A stretch of DNA of 64,000 bases, taken from Coptis chinensis (lineage: Eukaryota; Streptophyta; Magnoliopsida; Ranunculales; Ranunculaceae). Of the stretch, positions 1-11,308 are shown one piece after another. Positions within the stretch are counted from its first letter, which is position 1. Every line of letters begins with the position of its first letter. The DNA is taken from positions 66,533,001-66,597,000 of the forward strand of contig CM027384.1 of NCBI GenBank assembly GCA_015680905.1, read 5' to 3'. Made by a program: the position numbers and the translations under genes. The notes under the pieces are model-generated. The model was not told the origin of the DNA. It made no database searches and saw nothing but the letters and a program-made list of their open reading frames with translations.

Positions 1-534
1 ATGCGGGCATTCAATGAGAAGATCAGTGAAACGATTCCAGGCCTTTGAAAAGGATTCATGAGGATTCTGGCGGAAGAAATGAATCTTGTGAAATATTTCA
101 TCTGTTTTCAGTGGTGGGTAAAACTGTTCCATGAACAATTAAACAAGTTGAGCCCATGAGTTCACAGAGTTTGGTATTTGGGCAGTTAACCAAGACGCTG
201 CCTTGTCGGCTAGGGTGAAAAGAAACACCCTAAGTTTAACTTGATCCGGACTTACGCTAGGATGATGGAATGTAGTGAGAACTTGTTCTATCCTACACAT
301 ATGCTGGTAAGGCTTCTCGTGGTCTAAACCATGAAAAACCAGTAACAAGTTAAATATATTAGGGGGAATTCGAAAATCCCCCACTAGGTCTGCAAGAACG
401 ATGCACGACTTAGGGCCATCGGTTAGGGCTTTATAAAAATCAGAGAGAGGAGTCTTTTGTTCTTTAGCCATTGATGCAGGTGTAGTGTGTGAAATTCTAG
501 ATAGGCGTGTGGTATCTATGTCTACGAAAAACAA
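1..534 (-). pseudogene. Athila-like Ty3/gypsy gag fragment, broken
   Basis: Retrotransposon Gag capsid-type domain read on the minus strand and cut by the left window edge. The first 131 codons from the Met at 534 contain the family signature block (FHGLDHEKPYQH, then LRVFLFTLADKAASWL). After an in-frame TAA near 139-141 the same frame continues through FMEQFYPPLKTDEIFHKI and FRQNPHESFSKAWNRF up to position 1. This matches the order of Athila-lineage Gag proteins, which coat element RNA in cytoplasmic particles. The stop codon and several departures from the usual motif make it non-functional. The matching primer site and LTR lie to the right, so the rest of the element extends left of the window. 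Confidence 0.88.
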
Positions 535-738
535 GTCTGATTATACTAGAATTAAAACTCCTCTGACAGAAGAGACGAGGAGTGGAAGAAATAGTACCTG
601 AATGCCTCCTTGCTATGCGTTTGAATAGCGTCTTGTATACTCGATCTCAGTGTTTGTATGATGTTAGAAACACTGAATAACTTGAAGAAATGAAAGCTTG
701 AACTAACCTGTGAAAAATTGGGCTGGTACACAAGAGGG
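535..738 (-). other. Athila-like leader, proximal part
   Basis: Untranslated leader between gag and the repeat blocks of the same minus-strand element. No coding potential or clear motif was seen. Confidence 0.4.
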
Positions 739-870
739 CATGGGGTGCGCTCTGAATTAGCCTAGGTAGGGCGCGGGGTGCGCTCTGGTCTTACTCGAGG
801 TCCAGGCACTTCAGCGCAGGGTGCACTCCAAATTTGCCTGACAAGGGCGCAGGTCGCGCTCTTTCCTTTG
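739..870. repeat. GC-rich imperfect tandem repeat
   Basis: Four imperfect units, spaced about 31-46 bp, each contain a core like GGGCGCGGGGTGCGCTCT (cores near 740, 771, 815 and 846). They sit in the leader of the Athila-like element. A similar GC-rich core recurs near 62,230-62,270 in the LTR-like region of the right-hand element. Confidence 0.7.
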
Positions 871-889
871 GCAATGTCCAGTAAGTTTA

Positions 890-1440
890 CCGTACTCTAA
901 AAAATTTGAAATTTTTACAGTAGTTTGCTAAGACGTCTATCAAGTATCCTGTAAAATTTCAAATCAATCAGAGCTATGAAAGTCCTTTTACTGCCCTTCA
1001 AAGTTTATGAAACAGTTTTCGGATACAATACAAACAACCAAATGGTTAACAAATCAAAACAGAGCCAAAAATCTCCAAAATTTTACTGGAGACTCCTGAC
1101 AGATCCTACGTATTTCTGTAAAAAAATTTAGAGTAATTGAAGCTCTACAAACCCTCCTTATCGGCTGGTGTTCCAGAAATTAAGTGTTTGCAAAACTGCA
1201 GAAATACACTGAAAACAATCCAATAGTTAGGTAGTCAAAACAAATCAAAAACTCATCAAAGTTTTACTTCAAACTCTTGACTTATGATAGATACTCCTGT
1301 AAAAATTTTAAAATTTTTGGAACTGTCTAAGTAACCCTACTCGTCTGGTTTTCAAGAACTTACGGTTTGAAAACTAAAATGTATCACTGTAAAGATCGTA
1401 TTAGTTCACTAGGTAAACAAACTAGGAAAAATCTGAAAAA
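890..1440. repeat. Three diverged ~180-bp tandem units in element leader
   Basis: Units of about 180 bp start near 890, 1,071 and 1,254, with traces of a fourth after 1,430. Each carries, in the same order, a CCTGTAAAATTT-like box, a TTC/AAGAA(C/T)TTA-like box and a block like CAATCCAATAGTTAGG followed by CAAAACAAATCAAAAA. The units are strongly diverged and non-coding. Satellite-like subrepeats of this kind are known in leaders of some large plant Ty3/gypsy elements. Confidence 0.62.
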
Positions 1441-1681
1441 ATTACAGTAAATCAATAACACCATAAGGATTACGTTTGTAAATTTTCAGAATTGTTTGAA
1501 ATTTACAAATACCTTTACTGCAGTGTTATTGATACCTTTCCGCAACCCCTATGTCTAAAACAGTGAACAGTACAGAAAATTCAAGAAATAATAATGAAAA
1601 ATTAAAAGGGTGGGTGGGTTGAGAATGGGTGATTGCCCCTTGGATTCAAGCAATTGAATTCTTGTCCAGAAAGAGTTTAAG

Positions 1682-1697
1682 ATGGCAGCGGCGCCAT
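1682..1697 (-). other. Primer-binding site (tRNA-Asp type)
   Basis: On the minus strand the sequence reads TGGCGCCGCTGCCATC, two bases inside the LTR end. It matches the start of the TGGCGCCG-type primer site complementary to the 3' end of tRNA-Asp that many plant Ty3/gypsy elements use. This fixes the orientation and the inner LTR edge at 1,699. Confidence 0.75.
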
Positions 1698-1698
1698 T

Positions 1699-4600
1699 TG
1701 ATAACCCGTAAAAACTCAACTAGATTACTCTAACTTTATTCTTACGGTATCAATTATTTATTTTCTACTCTCACATATATATAGTACAAAATCATTCCAC
1801 TCTTAATCTATCTAGACTTAAACGAATTCAATTAATCAAACACAAGGAACAAAGGTGAGAACAATGAGAGTAGTGTTGTGATTTATTTAAACTAAAACTA
1901 ATTATAAATTTAACTAATTTAACTAAGCAATTAAAAAGTGAATTTAATGAATTGGAAGAATATAGAGGAAGGATTAATCCATCTATGTGAAGCTATGATT
2001 ATTCTAACTAGTTTCTCATATTTTAATTTTAACCTTTATTAATCTACACAAGGTAAAACAACAAAAGCCACAATTTATTATTGATCCCTAACCAATCCTA
2101 GCAATTTCTGTACTAAAATATGATCAGCATAAGAGAAATTCTCCTCTACAAATCTCTTTGTGGAGTTTCCTTTCTCTAGTTCAACTTCTATAATCTCTAT
2201 CTCTAGACAACTATAGAACTTGAACTTGAAGCCCATAAGACAATAAGAAAATTAAAGAAGAAGAATCATAACCCTCACATAGACTTCATAAAACTCTTCT
2301 AATAGAGTTTTTAGCCTAGTTTCATTAAGTTCATTAACAATAAACAATAATAATAAGACATAATTAAATTAAACTTGAATTGAAAGTAAACTAAACTTGA
2401 TTGAAATAACTTGAATTGAATTGAATTAACTAAAGATTTTATTGAAAGTATCTAATGAAGGTTACAAACTAAATCTAAACTAAAACTTGAAATACAAACT
2501 AATTATTTATTCTAAAAACTAAATCTTGTTCTAAATACTAATTTGATGCTAATTAACTAGATCTAAAACTAACTATTGGATCTAGACTAAGCAAAGCTAA
2601 TTAAAAACTAAGTAACTTAAGAGCTAAGTTTTTGTCTCTTGATATGGAGGAGACAAGATCCACAAATTCGTGCATGGGCTGAAAACCACTTTGTGGAAAT
2701 GACTTCAATAGCCTTTTTATCCACTTTTGCTCCTCTGATTGGGTCAAGGCTTAGACCATTGAAAAGCTCTTTCCGAGCCGGTCATTTTGACATAAGGTAG
2801 GCCCAATTCTGAGGTCTGAGTCCAAAGATACGGCCTTCGAAAGTTCTGCTGACTTTTATGCACTATTTCTGCCCGCGTTGACTTTGACTTTTCAGCTTTG
2901 ACTGGGCTTTAAAAATGTTTTTTCTCCTTGAATCTTGGCCTTTTATCATAGAACTTCTTAGCAACCAACCCTTGCTCCTTTATCTCGCAAAAGGGGCGCA
3001 TTTCTATACATATTAGACTCCAATGCCTGAAATATATAAGAACACGATAACATTACTAACTCTTACTTATTAATCACATAATTGGTCAAAAGCGATATTA
3101 TTAAAGGGGTTAAAACTACATTTTTGGGCTCTTATAAGTTCCAAATAAAACCACATTCTAAAAGTAGGCTACAAACACTATATAAAACACCCAATAAGAT
3201 TTTAAGAGACTCTTAGTTCATTACTAGACATATTTCCCAAAATAGGTTCATGCACATAAAGGATAACACGGTAGGTTTTCTAGCCAACTTGTCAATGCTA
3301 TAGTTTTTCCTACATTCATCCAAATTATATGTAACTTAATTATTTAAAAACTATGGTATGTAGACCTACTTTTTCATGTAAAACTCAAAGTCCCAACCTC
3401 AACCCATCTAGAAGAAAACTTAGGTCGAAAACGGTAAAAATCCTAATTTTCAGCAAACTAGATTTCTAATGGACTATCTTCTGAATGGCTCAACTCTTTC
3501 CACAGGTGTCCAAACGAGACAAGGCTTTTTGAGTTGAAAAGAAGACTCTAAGAACTTGTTCGTTTATGTTTTACAAAAATACTTAATCTTATTCTAAATG
3601 TGTGAAAACTAGGCTCAAACACATTGCATAGAAACTGATTTCTGGCGTACTGTTTTCTGCCAGTCAAACTTCCAGACGTCATAATTAATTCCACAGGCCT
3701 CGGAATGCGATGAGGCCAAATGGAATAGAAAGCAAACTTCCAGATCTTACTTTCTTATGTTTTTATAAAAATCTAGTCAAACTCTAACTAAATCAAAATT
3801 GAGCTCGAAATCAGACCAACGCTAAGTTTAAAACTTCTAACATCTAAAACACGCCAAGTCATCCAAAAACCAACAGTACTAGCTACTACCACACACATAA
3901 CTATGGAAACATACATGCATATAAAACAAAGAGTCTTGGCTCCAATTACACGTTATCACAACTTTACTAGTACCATCTTATATGTGATCAAGTCATGGAA
4001 TACCACATTGAATTAAGACATGGAATAACATGCGTACTACTCAAGCAATTCCACAAACAACATAAATTAAGTATCATAAATAGGTGCACCAGTAGCCATT
4101 GTCAAATATTCCTTATCAAAATCCAACTTGTACTTATCATGTATAAGACATTTAAATGCAATAAAGTCATGCAAAGAAAACTACCAGCCATATAAAGCCA
4201 GGAATAGCTCACATATCACAAAAGGTCAGAAGCCTATAAAGACATGCAGAGAATATATACCATTATACATTCTCATATCTAAAAGTCAATTTAGAATCAA
4301 CTAATTACTTGTTATACCCTCTAACTACTCATGGTAATGTATCTGCTCCACTAAAAAGAGCAAACAAGGTATGGCAATCATCAATGGATATAACCGACCC
4401 CCTTTTTACGAGAAACCGAACTCTGACATATAACAATTACTCACTTCAATCAGTTAACCAACGATTTAATGAATTCCATATACAATTACCTATCAATACA
4501 TAGATAACCAAAAGAATGTCTATGTGTCAATATGCGATTTAAGTCTTTGAGCACTTTAATATATTTACATCCCATAGTTCCAAGTAAAACAATTCAATGA

Positions 4601-5028
4601 CTTAATTAGTAGAAATCAGCTAACAATCCATTAAAAAAATTTAGAACAAATTAAAATTTAGACTACTCACCGAAATTAATCGAAAAGTAAAAACGTTTGT
4701 TTACGTAACAAACTCGAAATCCAGCGAACTCGATAACTGACGTCAAGGTGTTATCTTCCTCCGCCCCTTTCTCTTTCAAGCACTCTCAAGCAATAGCTAT
4801 CTCTCTCTCTGTTTTTCTCTTGTACGTCTCTCTGTTTTTCTCTTGTATTTCAAAAACCCAAAAAAAATACTAACAAAGAGGGAGGGTAACTCTCCCACGT
4901 TTTTATCTTATTTTATCTTTATCCTTTTCTTTTCTTTTCTTTTCTTTTTAATATTATTATTATTTTTTAAACCCTAATAAATATGGGAAAATATAAAGAA
5001 AATAAACGGGGTATTATAATTGGCAACA
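1699..5028 (-). mobile_element. 5' LTR of the Athila-like element (outer border uncertain)
   Basis: The inner edge is firm: on the minus strand the LTR ends ...GGGTTATCA, followed by AA and the primer site. A TATA-like run at about 1,775-1,784 lies roughly 80 bp inside that edge, as expected for a promoter near the R/U5 part. The outer border is not settled. At 5,028 the minus strand starts TGTTGCCAATTATAATACCC, a typical plant LTR start, giving 3.3 kb. Alternatively the LTR ends at 3,958, where GTTATCA mirrors TGATAAC. Blocks around 2,870-2,900 (repeated GTCAAAGTCAA) and 3,480-3,540 resemble those of long chromovirus LTRs, so part of this stretch could be a second nested LTR. No protein-coding gene was recognised. 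Confidence 0.6.
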
Positions 5029-5567
5029 CCATGCGTGTAGGTAGTACAATACATAATTGAATGAAGTGAGTTGTTATCTTTCCAGTCACTTGAAAAGGAC
5101 TTCACGATGATGAGTGATGAAACATGAGAACCAAGAGTAATGGCGGTCAATAAAACAAAGTAACCTAGTTCGTGTATGAGAAGACAGCGCTTCTATATAA
5201 AGGATTATTTATTGTGTTAAATTATCCATATTTGTCTCGATATTTGGTAGATTATTCAATGCGAAGTAAAACCTATCCTGCTATCTCACATGAAACTTAC
5301 ATATGAAGTATATATACTAGATTGCCACGTTGTGCGTTTTGCTTAAAGCATCAAAAGGTAATATCGTCAATCTACTAAAAAAACAGAGGGTAACATAGTC
5401 AAAATAAAAAATGACCAAGAGTTTTAGAGATACATAAAAAAAAATCACTGTTGCGAAGACTGTAGATGAGAGTCCCGGACATTAAAGTAGTTTTTAGATC
5501 TTGAAGTTGCTGCTTATTCAGGCTTCCTTTCGCTTGACAAGAACTCAAAAAGTATGTGGATCGAAAC
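5029..5567. other. Unassigned spacer between two elements
   Basis: AT-rich sequence between the putative LTR and the target-site duplication of the Tat element. No ORF, repeat or promoter signal could be supported. Confidence 0.4.
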
Positions 5568-5572
5568 AATCC

Positions 5573-6191
5573 TGTAAAGGTGTGAATTAGTCTGAGCTTT
5601 ATAAATGTGATTAAGGTGGAGGAGAAGGGGTTAGTAGATTGGAAAGACCGAGTTCATTTTGAGCGAACTGCCTACGTATCAAGCTATCACTTCTGGGGGG
5701 AGAGTTGAATCAGGTCTGGCGCAGTTCATGCAGGTGGTATTTATAGTTGTTTTGCATGCAGATCTGCGCAACACGTGTACTGATAAGTACAGATGTGTGG
5801 TTGACATCAAGGATGCGTGTAGGGCTAGAGTTGGTAGGAATTTCATAATGATGGGGAGTGGTTGCATTAGTTCATATATTGCGGTAAGGGGTTATACAAG
5901 TATGGCCTTGGTAATGATTGCATCTGGACAAGGGATGATGTAATAAGATGAAGCGTTCTGTATGAGATCGTTTGTTGTACCTGCATCACCCTAGAGCGAG
6001 CTGCTAGGACGAACATCTTAGATCAGGTAATGATGTCATTGCTTGTATCACAAGCTGAAGTAGACCACCTACATGAGGCGAGTTGCTTATGAAGCGAGCT
6101 CGGAGGACGAGGACTTGAGGTCAGTAGGATATTTCTGCTTATGCTGGACGAGCGCCTGATATTCATTAGATATGAATATTACTCCCTCACA
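5573..6191 (-). repeat. 3' LTR of the Tat element
   Basis: 619 bp, aligned end to end with 17,371-17,966. It carries an extra ~19 bp near 5,943-5,961 that the other LTR lacks. Compared with the other LTR it also has a reshuffled block around 5,650-5,695. Apparent ORFs on both strands are within the LTR and are not genes. Confidence 0.95.
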
Positions 6192-6202
6192 CAGCCCCAT
6201 CT
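6192..6202 (-). other. Polypurine tract of the Tat element
   Basis: On the minus strand GAGATGGGGCTG directly precedes the start of the 3' LTR. This is the expected place and composition for the plus-strand priming tract, although it is short and has a CT interruption. Confidence 0.55.
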
Positions 6203-6707
6203 CAGTAGGTCGCTTTATACGGGGAAGTGATCTGCTGAGAAAGAACGTTGGCATGTGTCTAGCATATGTGAGGAGGTGAACGTTTGTGAACAGAAATATC
6301 CACCATGCTGGAGAGATCATTCCGTGTTGTACAACAAACTGGTGTTGGACTGTAGCAAGCACGTGATTAGCACGTGGGAGAATCTAAGCAGTTGAGGAGG
6401 AAAATGCGCCGCCTCTTTTTTTGGGATTTTGAAAAGACAACACTTTGGTAGACGTGTGATATAGGGTTTAGGGTGCAATCATGACGCGTTGAGAATTGAA
6501 GGGCCGATTGCACAAAACCCCTTTTGGAGATCTGAAAAGCCATCTTTTGTTTCATTTCCAGAAAACGCAAAGTCTAGAACTCTTTAGGTTAGTGCTTCCG
6601 CCATTGTTGCTCTTCATTTTTCTTCTGTCATTGCTTTTTGTGTCCAGTAGCTAGGTCAGCTTTAGCATTTTTTTGTTTAGTATTTGTAATCACTAAGAAA
6701 AAGGGAG

Positions 6708-9034
6708 ATGTTTGATTCTTATGATACGCGATCTGATGAGATTCGCGAGGTTTCTCCGAGTTGTGATGATTTTGAGGAGGAGATGGAAGAATCAGTTGGA
6801 TTTGAGAGTGAGAGGGAGGAAGTTAAATCTGATACTATTGTTGCTGTAGAAAGCACTTCAGGTAGTGACGAGGGGTCATCTTCGAGTGGGTTGCCCCCTA
6901 GGGCTATAGATAAACGTGCGGTGAAAGTTTTTGCCGATCTAAAGGAAGCTTACTGTATTAGCGTAAGCGACTTGGAGATACACGAACTGGGAGAGAACGT
7001 AAACGTGTTTAGTGAGAGGTACACGCCCTCGAACTATGGGGTAGTAGTCTGCGAAAAGCAGCTGAGGGCAGGAATGAGGATACCGTTCTCGAAGTTGGCT
7101 TGTGAATTTTTGAATTTTTGTGGGAAAGTGCCTTGCCAGTTCATGGGTAATACCTGGCGGCTGCTTAGGGTGTTCGACTTGTTGAATGTGAGTGGTGAAT
7201 ATCGCATAAGGGTTGCTGATATTGCTGATCACTTCTCGGTGAAGCGATCTCGAGCTAATAACTTTAGCTTGCAAACACGAACGAGAAAGTGTAGCGTGCT
7301 GGATGGTGTGAGCAATGAGCCTTGGGAGAGAAGGCCATTGTTGTTAGTTGGGAACTACTGTGCCAGAGGATTTGGCGTACACACTAGGGTTTGTAACTTT
7401 TCGGGTGGGTACTAATGTATTGTCTTATTGGTTTGATGTTATGTTTGTTTACTTTGTGGCTGATACTTTGTTGTGCTATTTTGCAGAGGCTGTTATCAAA
7501 AAGCGAACCAAACATGGGGTGATAGAAGCATTTGCGAAGCTAACTCGAGCTCAAAAGGAAGGGAAAATGTCCGAAGTAGCGAACTACTTTGTGGAAAGAA
7601 GAGGTCGCGGGATCAGGGAGAAGAGGAAGAATAAAAAAAAAAGTGCGAGGTCAAGCTATTTGTGAATCTTCTAGTGAATCAATGATGGAGAGGAACGCTA
7701 ACGAGTTGGTGACAAGGGAAGAAAGAAACTAAAACCGTCCTGGTCACAAGCAACCTGCAGGTGGTGCTGGAGCCTCTGGAGCTGGTGGGTCGAGTAGGCG
7801 ACCTGAAGGGGGAGAGCATTTGGTAGCGCTCCCTTCGAATTCGAGGAGATCGACTTCATCCCTCGCAAGCAAAGCAGCTCACTGAAGAGAAAGGCTAATA
7901 CGGCTGAGTAGAGAGCTGCAAAGGTTGCTAGGGCAGAGGAGCATGTTATTAGGGGCAGCTCCGGTGCTGGTGGTGAATTAGTTGGGGCTAAGACGTCTTG
8001 TAGTTCTAGGTCGAGGGTTGCGCCCAACTTGAGCATCTTGGAGCTGGAGACCTTCAGGGTTGGTCAGAGCCAGCCACCAGCGCCTCAAGACCACAGCTCG
8101 ATGGCGAGGTTGAAAGGCCCGAGTAAGGTGAGTGGGAAGTCCGTAGTAGTTGATGACTACTTGGACCGCCAAGTGGTATATGTGGACGATCAAGGGGTGC
8201 AGCAAATGGTGAAACAAACTGACGTCAGCTACAAGTCGAGTAAGATTGCGGCCTGCATGATTGATCATATGGCTCTAGATGGCAACCGTAAGGAGCTGGA
8301 TTCCAAGGAACTTACTGAAAATCTGAGGCGAATGGACCTTGCTCACTGTTTGGTAAGTGACGCTCTACAAGGCTTACTCGTTCATTCTTTACTTGAACTT
8401 CAGAGATCAACTGCTATTGTGTTTTTGCTTGTGTAGCTTGTGGGCGAATACCAAAAGTTGAAGGAGATCGCTCAGATTGATGAATCAGAAAAGGAGTCTG
8501 TAACAAAACTGAAGGAGGAGTTGAGGAATGTCCAGGACGTGCACACCATTGACCTCAAGGAGCTCGAGGAACTGGGAAGAAGCAAAGATCGTAACGCGTT
8601 TGTTTGAGAAGATCTTGATGAGCAACGAGCTGGGGGGGAGAAGGTTTGGAGCCGAAAGTGCTGCATGTAAGGAGCTTGATAGGGTGACTGGTTATGCCCA
8701 ACATTGTAAGGATGTCACTCGGAAGGCTACTGAGGCTTACAAAGTTATGGATGCTGATTATCTTGAGCTGGAGGCAGAGTACAAATCTTTTAAAGAGGAG
8801 CATGAATGCGGAGCTTCCAGTACACCAATGTTACACGTACTGGAAGATGCATGTGATGTTCCTATCTTAGCTACAACTGCTCTGGAGGCCATTGATCCCC
8901 ATACTAATGAGGTCGCTCCTGGTGTGCATGTGGAAGTGAATGTTGTTGGTACCTCAACTGCTGCTGGTGATGGGAACCCCGCGGAAGGCGTGCTGGAGCC
9001 CCTGTCCACTGAGAATTTGTCTGCTGTTTCTTGA
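6708..9034 (+). pseudogene. Antisense gene 1 of the Tat element (gypsy-type transposase-like domain plus coiled coil)
   Basis: Plus-strand gene, antisense to the element's pol. The first exon from ATG 6,708 encodes an acidic Ser/Glu-rich start, then a segment with LRAGMRIPFSKLACEFLNF and NTWRLLRVFDLLN. This resembles the 'putative gypsy type transposon' domain (Transposase_28) seen in extra ORFs of Tat elements. A likely intron ends with TTGCAG at 7,485. The reading then continues with KKRTKHGVIEAFAKLTR and a basic stretch. Frames are broken around 7,640-8,030. The 3' part resumes at 8,029 and has an 84-bp GT-AG intron at 8,353-8,436. After it comes a Lys/Glu-rich helical region ending at TGA 9,032-9,034. 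The product's function is unknown; nuclear action is only an inference from the basic region. Confidence 0.72.
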
Positions 9035-9927
9035 ATTGGAGAGTTGTGAGTGTTTTTTCTTGTGCTCATCTTGTAAGTTGTGATACATTAGAGCTGGTTT
9101 CCTGGGGAAACCTGGGCAATTTGCTTTACATAGTTGTTTTTCTTTGTTGTACTTTGAACGAACTGGCTACCCGGATTATTCTGGAGAGTTCGTGGTGTGA
9201 TGAATGCTGGCTAACCGAGTTGGATTTTCTGAGTTGACTCAGTAGCTCGATTAGTAGACGAACTGGGGCCTGAGTTTGTTCAGGTAGTTTGTTCTTTTGC
9301 CTTTATGAAATGCATGCTTCTGCTTCTTGTTTATTTACGTGTTGTTCTGAATGCGATTTCCCTGATGTTGATGGACCTACCTAGCGTTGTAGGCTTTCCC
9401 TGGTAAGAGTTGGTGAGGCTAAGTAGCCTGTGATCCTAACTGAGCGTCCTGCTCTTTAAAAAGTCCTAGCGTTGTAGGTCTAAATAGTGAGAGGTATTAA
9501 GGCTATGTATCCTGAGAGGTCGTGTGAATGTCTTGCGCGTATGAAGCGTTTTCCATGTCGTAGCGTTCTGCTAAGAGAGGACCTTAGCACGTGCGTGGCA
9601 CGTGTGGGAATACAGACAGCCAAAAAATGGTAACCGCCCGGGTGTTTGGAATTTGAAGGGGCAGTGAGCCATGTGGCGCGTCGTTTAGAGTTTTGATGTA
9701 TTTATGATATGTCTTGGGAAGGGACACAATGGAACATAAAATGAACTTTGATGAGAAGTTCAAGGGTATTGGTTCTGCATTCTCTTCAAGCTGCTTCTCC
9801 AAGGTTCTTGTCCAACTGTTTTGATCGTTCCAGGTTGGTTTCTTGAACTGCTTTTCCTTTCTTTTTAATAATAAGGGTTGGTCTTCTTGTTGACTTGCTG
9901 AATGTTGGGTTGTCTTTAGAGTGCACG
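9035..9927 (+). repeat. 3' tail of antisense gene 1 and spacer
   Basis: The blocks at 9,091-9,180 (GAGCTGGTTTCC...GAACTGGC) and 9,258-9,395 correspond to 11,040-11,115 and 11,215-11,330 downstream of antisense gene 2. Units with CCTAGCGTTGTAGG begin near 9,380 and 9,465 and match the 120-bp repeat family at 11.3-11.7 kb. The stretch 9,580-9,930 is the probable promoter and leader of gene 2. Confidence 0.6.
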
Positions 9928-10942
9928 ATGGCCAGGCGACGTGGAAATGCTCATGACAATGGAAGGGCGAGGGAGGTCTCCCCCCTTGTGATGGATGAGG
10001 TTGAATTTGTGTCTCGTCATCAGTGCGATCATGGTAAGCGGAAGGCGGTTGCTTCTAGCTTGAGGAGCACCAAACAGTCCAAAGTTGAGGGTCGCTTTCA
10101 TCGGGTTGGCGCTGTTTAACCGGGTGTGGTGTTAGTCTCCTAGTTGTAGGGGTAAGAGTGATCTGAACACGGAGGACCGTGGTGTACTGGGCAAGGGAAA
10201 AGGTGTTGTTGGTGAGAGTGTTGCGACTGGGTTCCTAGGGAAGAGTGCTAGCAACCTGGAAGTGAGTTCTTCTATATTGGGAAGATAGGTAAGAAGCGTA
10301 TGGTTAAACGTTCTGACTGTAGCTTCCACTCGGCACCCATAGCGATTTGTCTTCGGAGGGGATCGTTCTGGATGGTGACAATGAAGAGCTTGGAGACGAA
10401 GACTTGGGGACGACTCTGGAGACCATAGACATGGTGTGTTGCTTGGTAAGCTCTTCACCGTGTTTGGTGTCTTGTTGTTTTATTAGCGAACGTAACGTTG
10501 ATTGTTCTATTTGTAGTTCCTTGCTGGGTATGACAAGTTGAAGCATACTGTCCAACGTGTTGATAATGTCGAAGGTAATGTGGGCAAGGCCAAGGAAAAG
10601 TTGGTGACCATGCGAGCTGTGCGGGAGGCGGATAGGAAGGAACTGATGGCGTTGAGGAAAAACATCAGGACGCTGTAGATGAGAAGTCGCTTCGGGTCAT
10701 TTCGATGATTGACGGCGGGAGAAGCTTGATGTAGTGACTGAGTACGCTAAGCATTGTCAGTCAGTTGCACGAAAGGCTCAGGGGATGTATGACCAAGTGT
10801 GTGGAGACTATGCAATGCTGAAGGAGACGTACTTTCAGTTGAAAGAGAACATGCTTGTCGTACCAGGAGATGTTGGTAATGCTCCATCAACCAGTGCTGC
10901 TCCTGTGCTTGCTGACGATAAGCACATTACTCCTTACGCTTG
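9928..10942 (+). pseudogene. Antisense gene 2 of the Tat element (diverged copy of the 3' half of gene 1)
   Basis: Starts at ATG 9,928 (MARRRGNAHDNGRAREV) and lacks the N-terminal transposase-like domain of gene 1. A 71-bp GT-AG intron at 10,446-10,516 interrupts the sequence at the same place as in gene 1: ...TIDMVCCL, then FLAGYDKLK, against ...RMDLAHCL, then VGEYQKLK. The C-termini also align: YAKHCQSVARKAQGMYDQV with YAQHCKDVTRKATEAYKVM. The last segment ends in TGA at 10,940-10,942. Internal stops after 10,117 and around 10,676 break the frame, so it is decayed. The predicted product is charged and probably coiled-coil, with unknown function. The shared intron argues for tandem duplication inside the retrotransposon. 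Confidence 0.7.
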
Positions 10943-11308
10943 ACCATTTCTGCTGGATGTCTTCTTCCTTGGTAGAAGTTGTGCGGTTGTTTTTTAATTT
11001 TCTTTCATGATTTCAGCTTTTACTTGGTAGTATAACAATATAACTGGTTTCCGGGGCTTGCCCGGGCAGTTCGCCTTTCTTTATAGTTGCAAAGATACTG
11101 AACGAACTGGTTTCCCCATAGGTGGCAGTTTGGTAGTTTCAAAAACTTGTAATCAGATCGATCTGGATTTCTAGGTAGACCTAGCAAATCGGTGGATTTA
11201 TGAACTGGTTTCCTGAGTTAGTTCAGGCAGTTCAAATTTTAGATGTTATGGAATGCATGTATTTTGCTTATGTCTAACTACTTGTACATATTGTTTTGTC
11301 ACTTCATC

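Noticed and set aside
1699-3958. LTR border at 3,958 based on a 7-bp TGATAAC/GTTATCA inverted pair
   Set aside because: LTR-like blocks continue smoothly past 3,958 and a better LTR-type start exists at 5,028. Kept only as an alternative.
3995-4503. Two plus-strand ORFs of 64-66 codons
   Set aside because: They lie inside the AT-rich LTR region, have no recognisable domain and no codon bias different from surrounding non-coding sequence.
5659-6362. ORFs on both strands of the left Tat LTR
   Set aside because: They are within the LTR. The right LTR has related but interrupted frames, so they are not genes.
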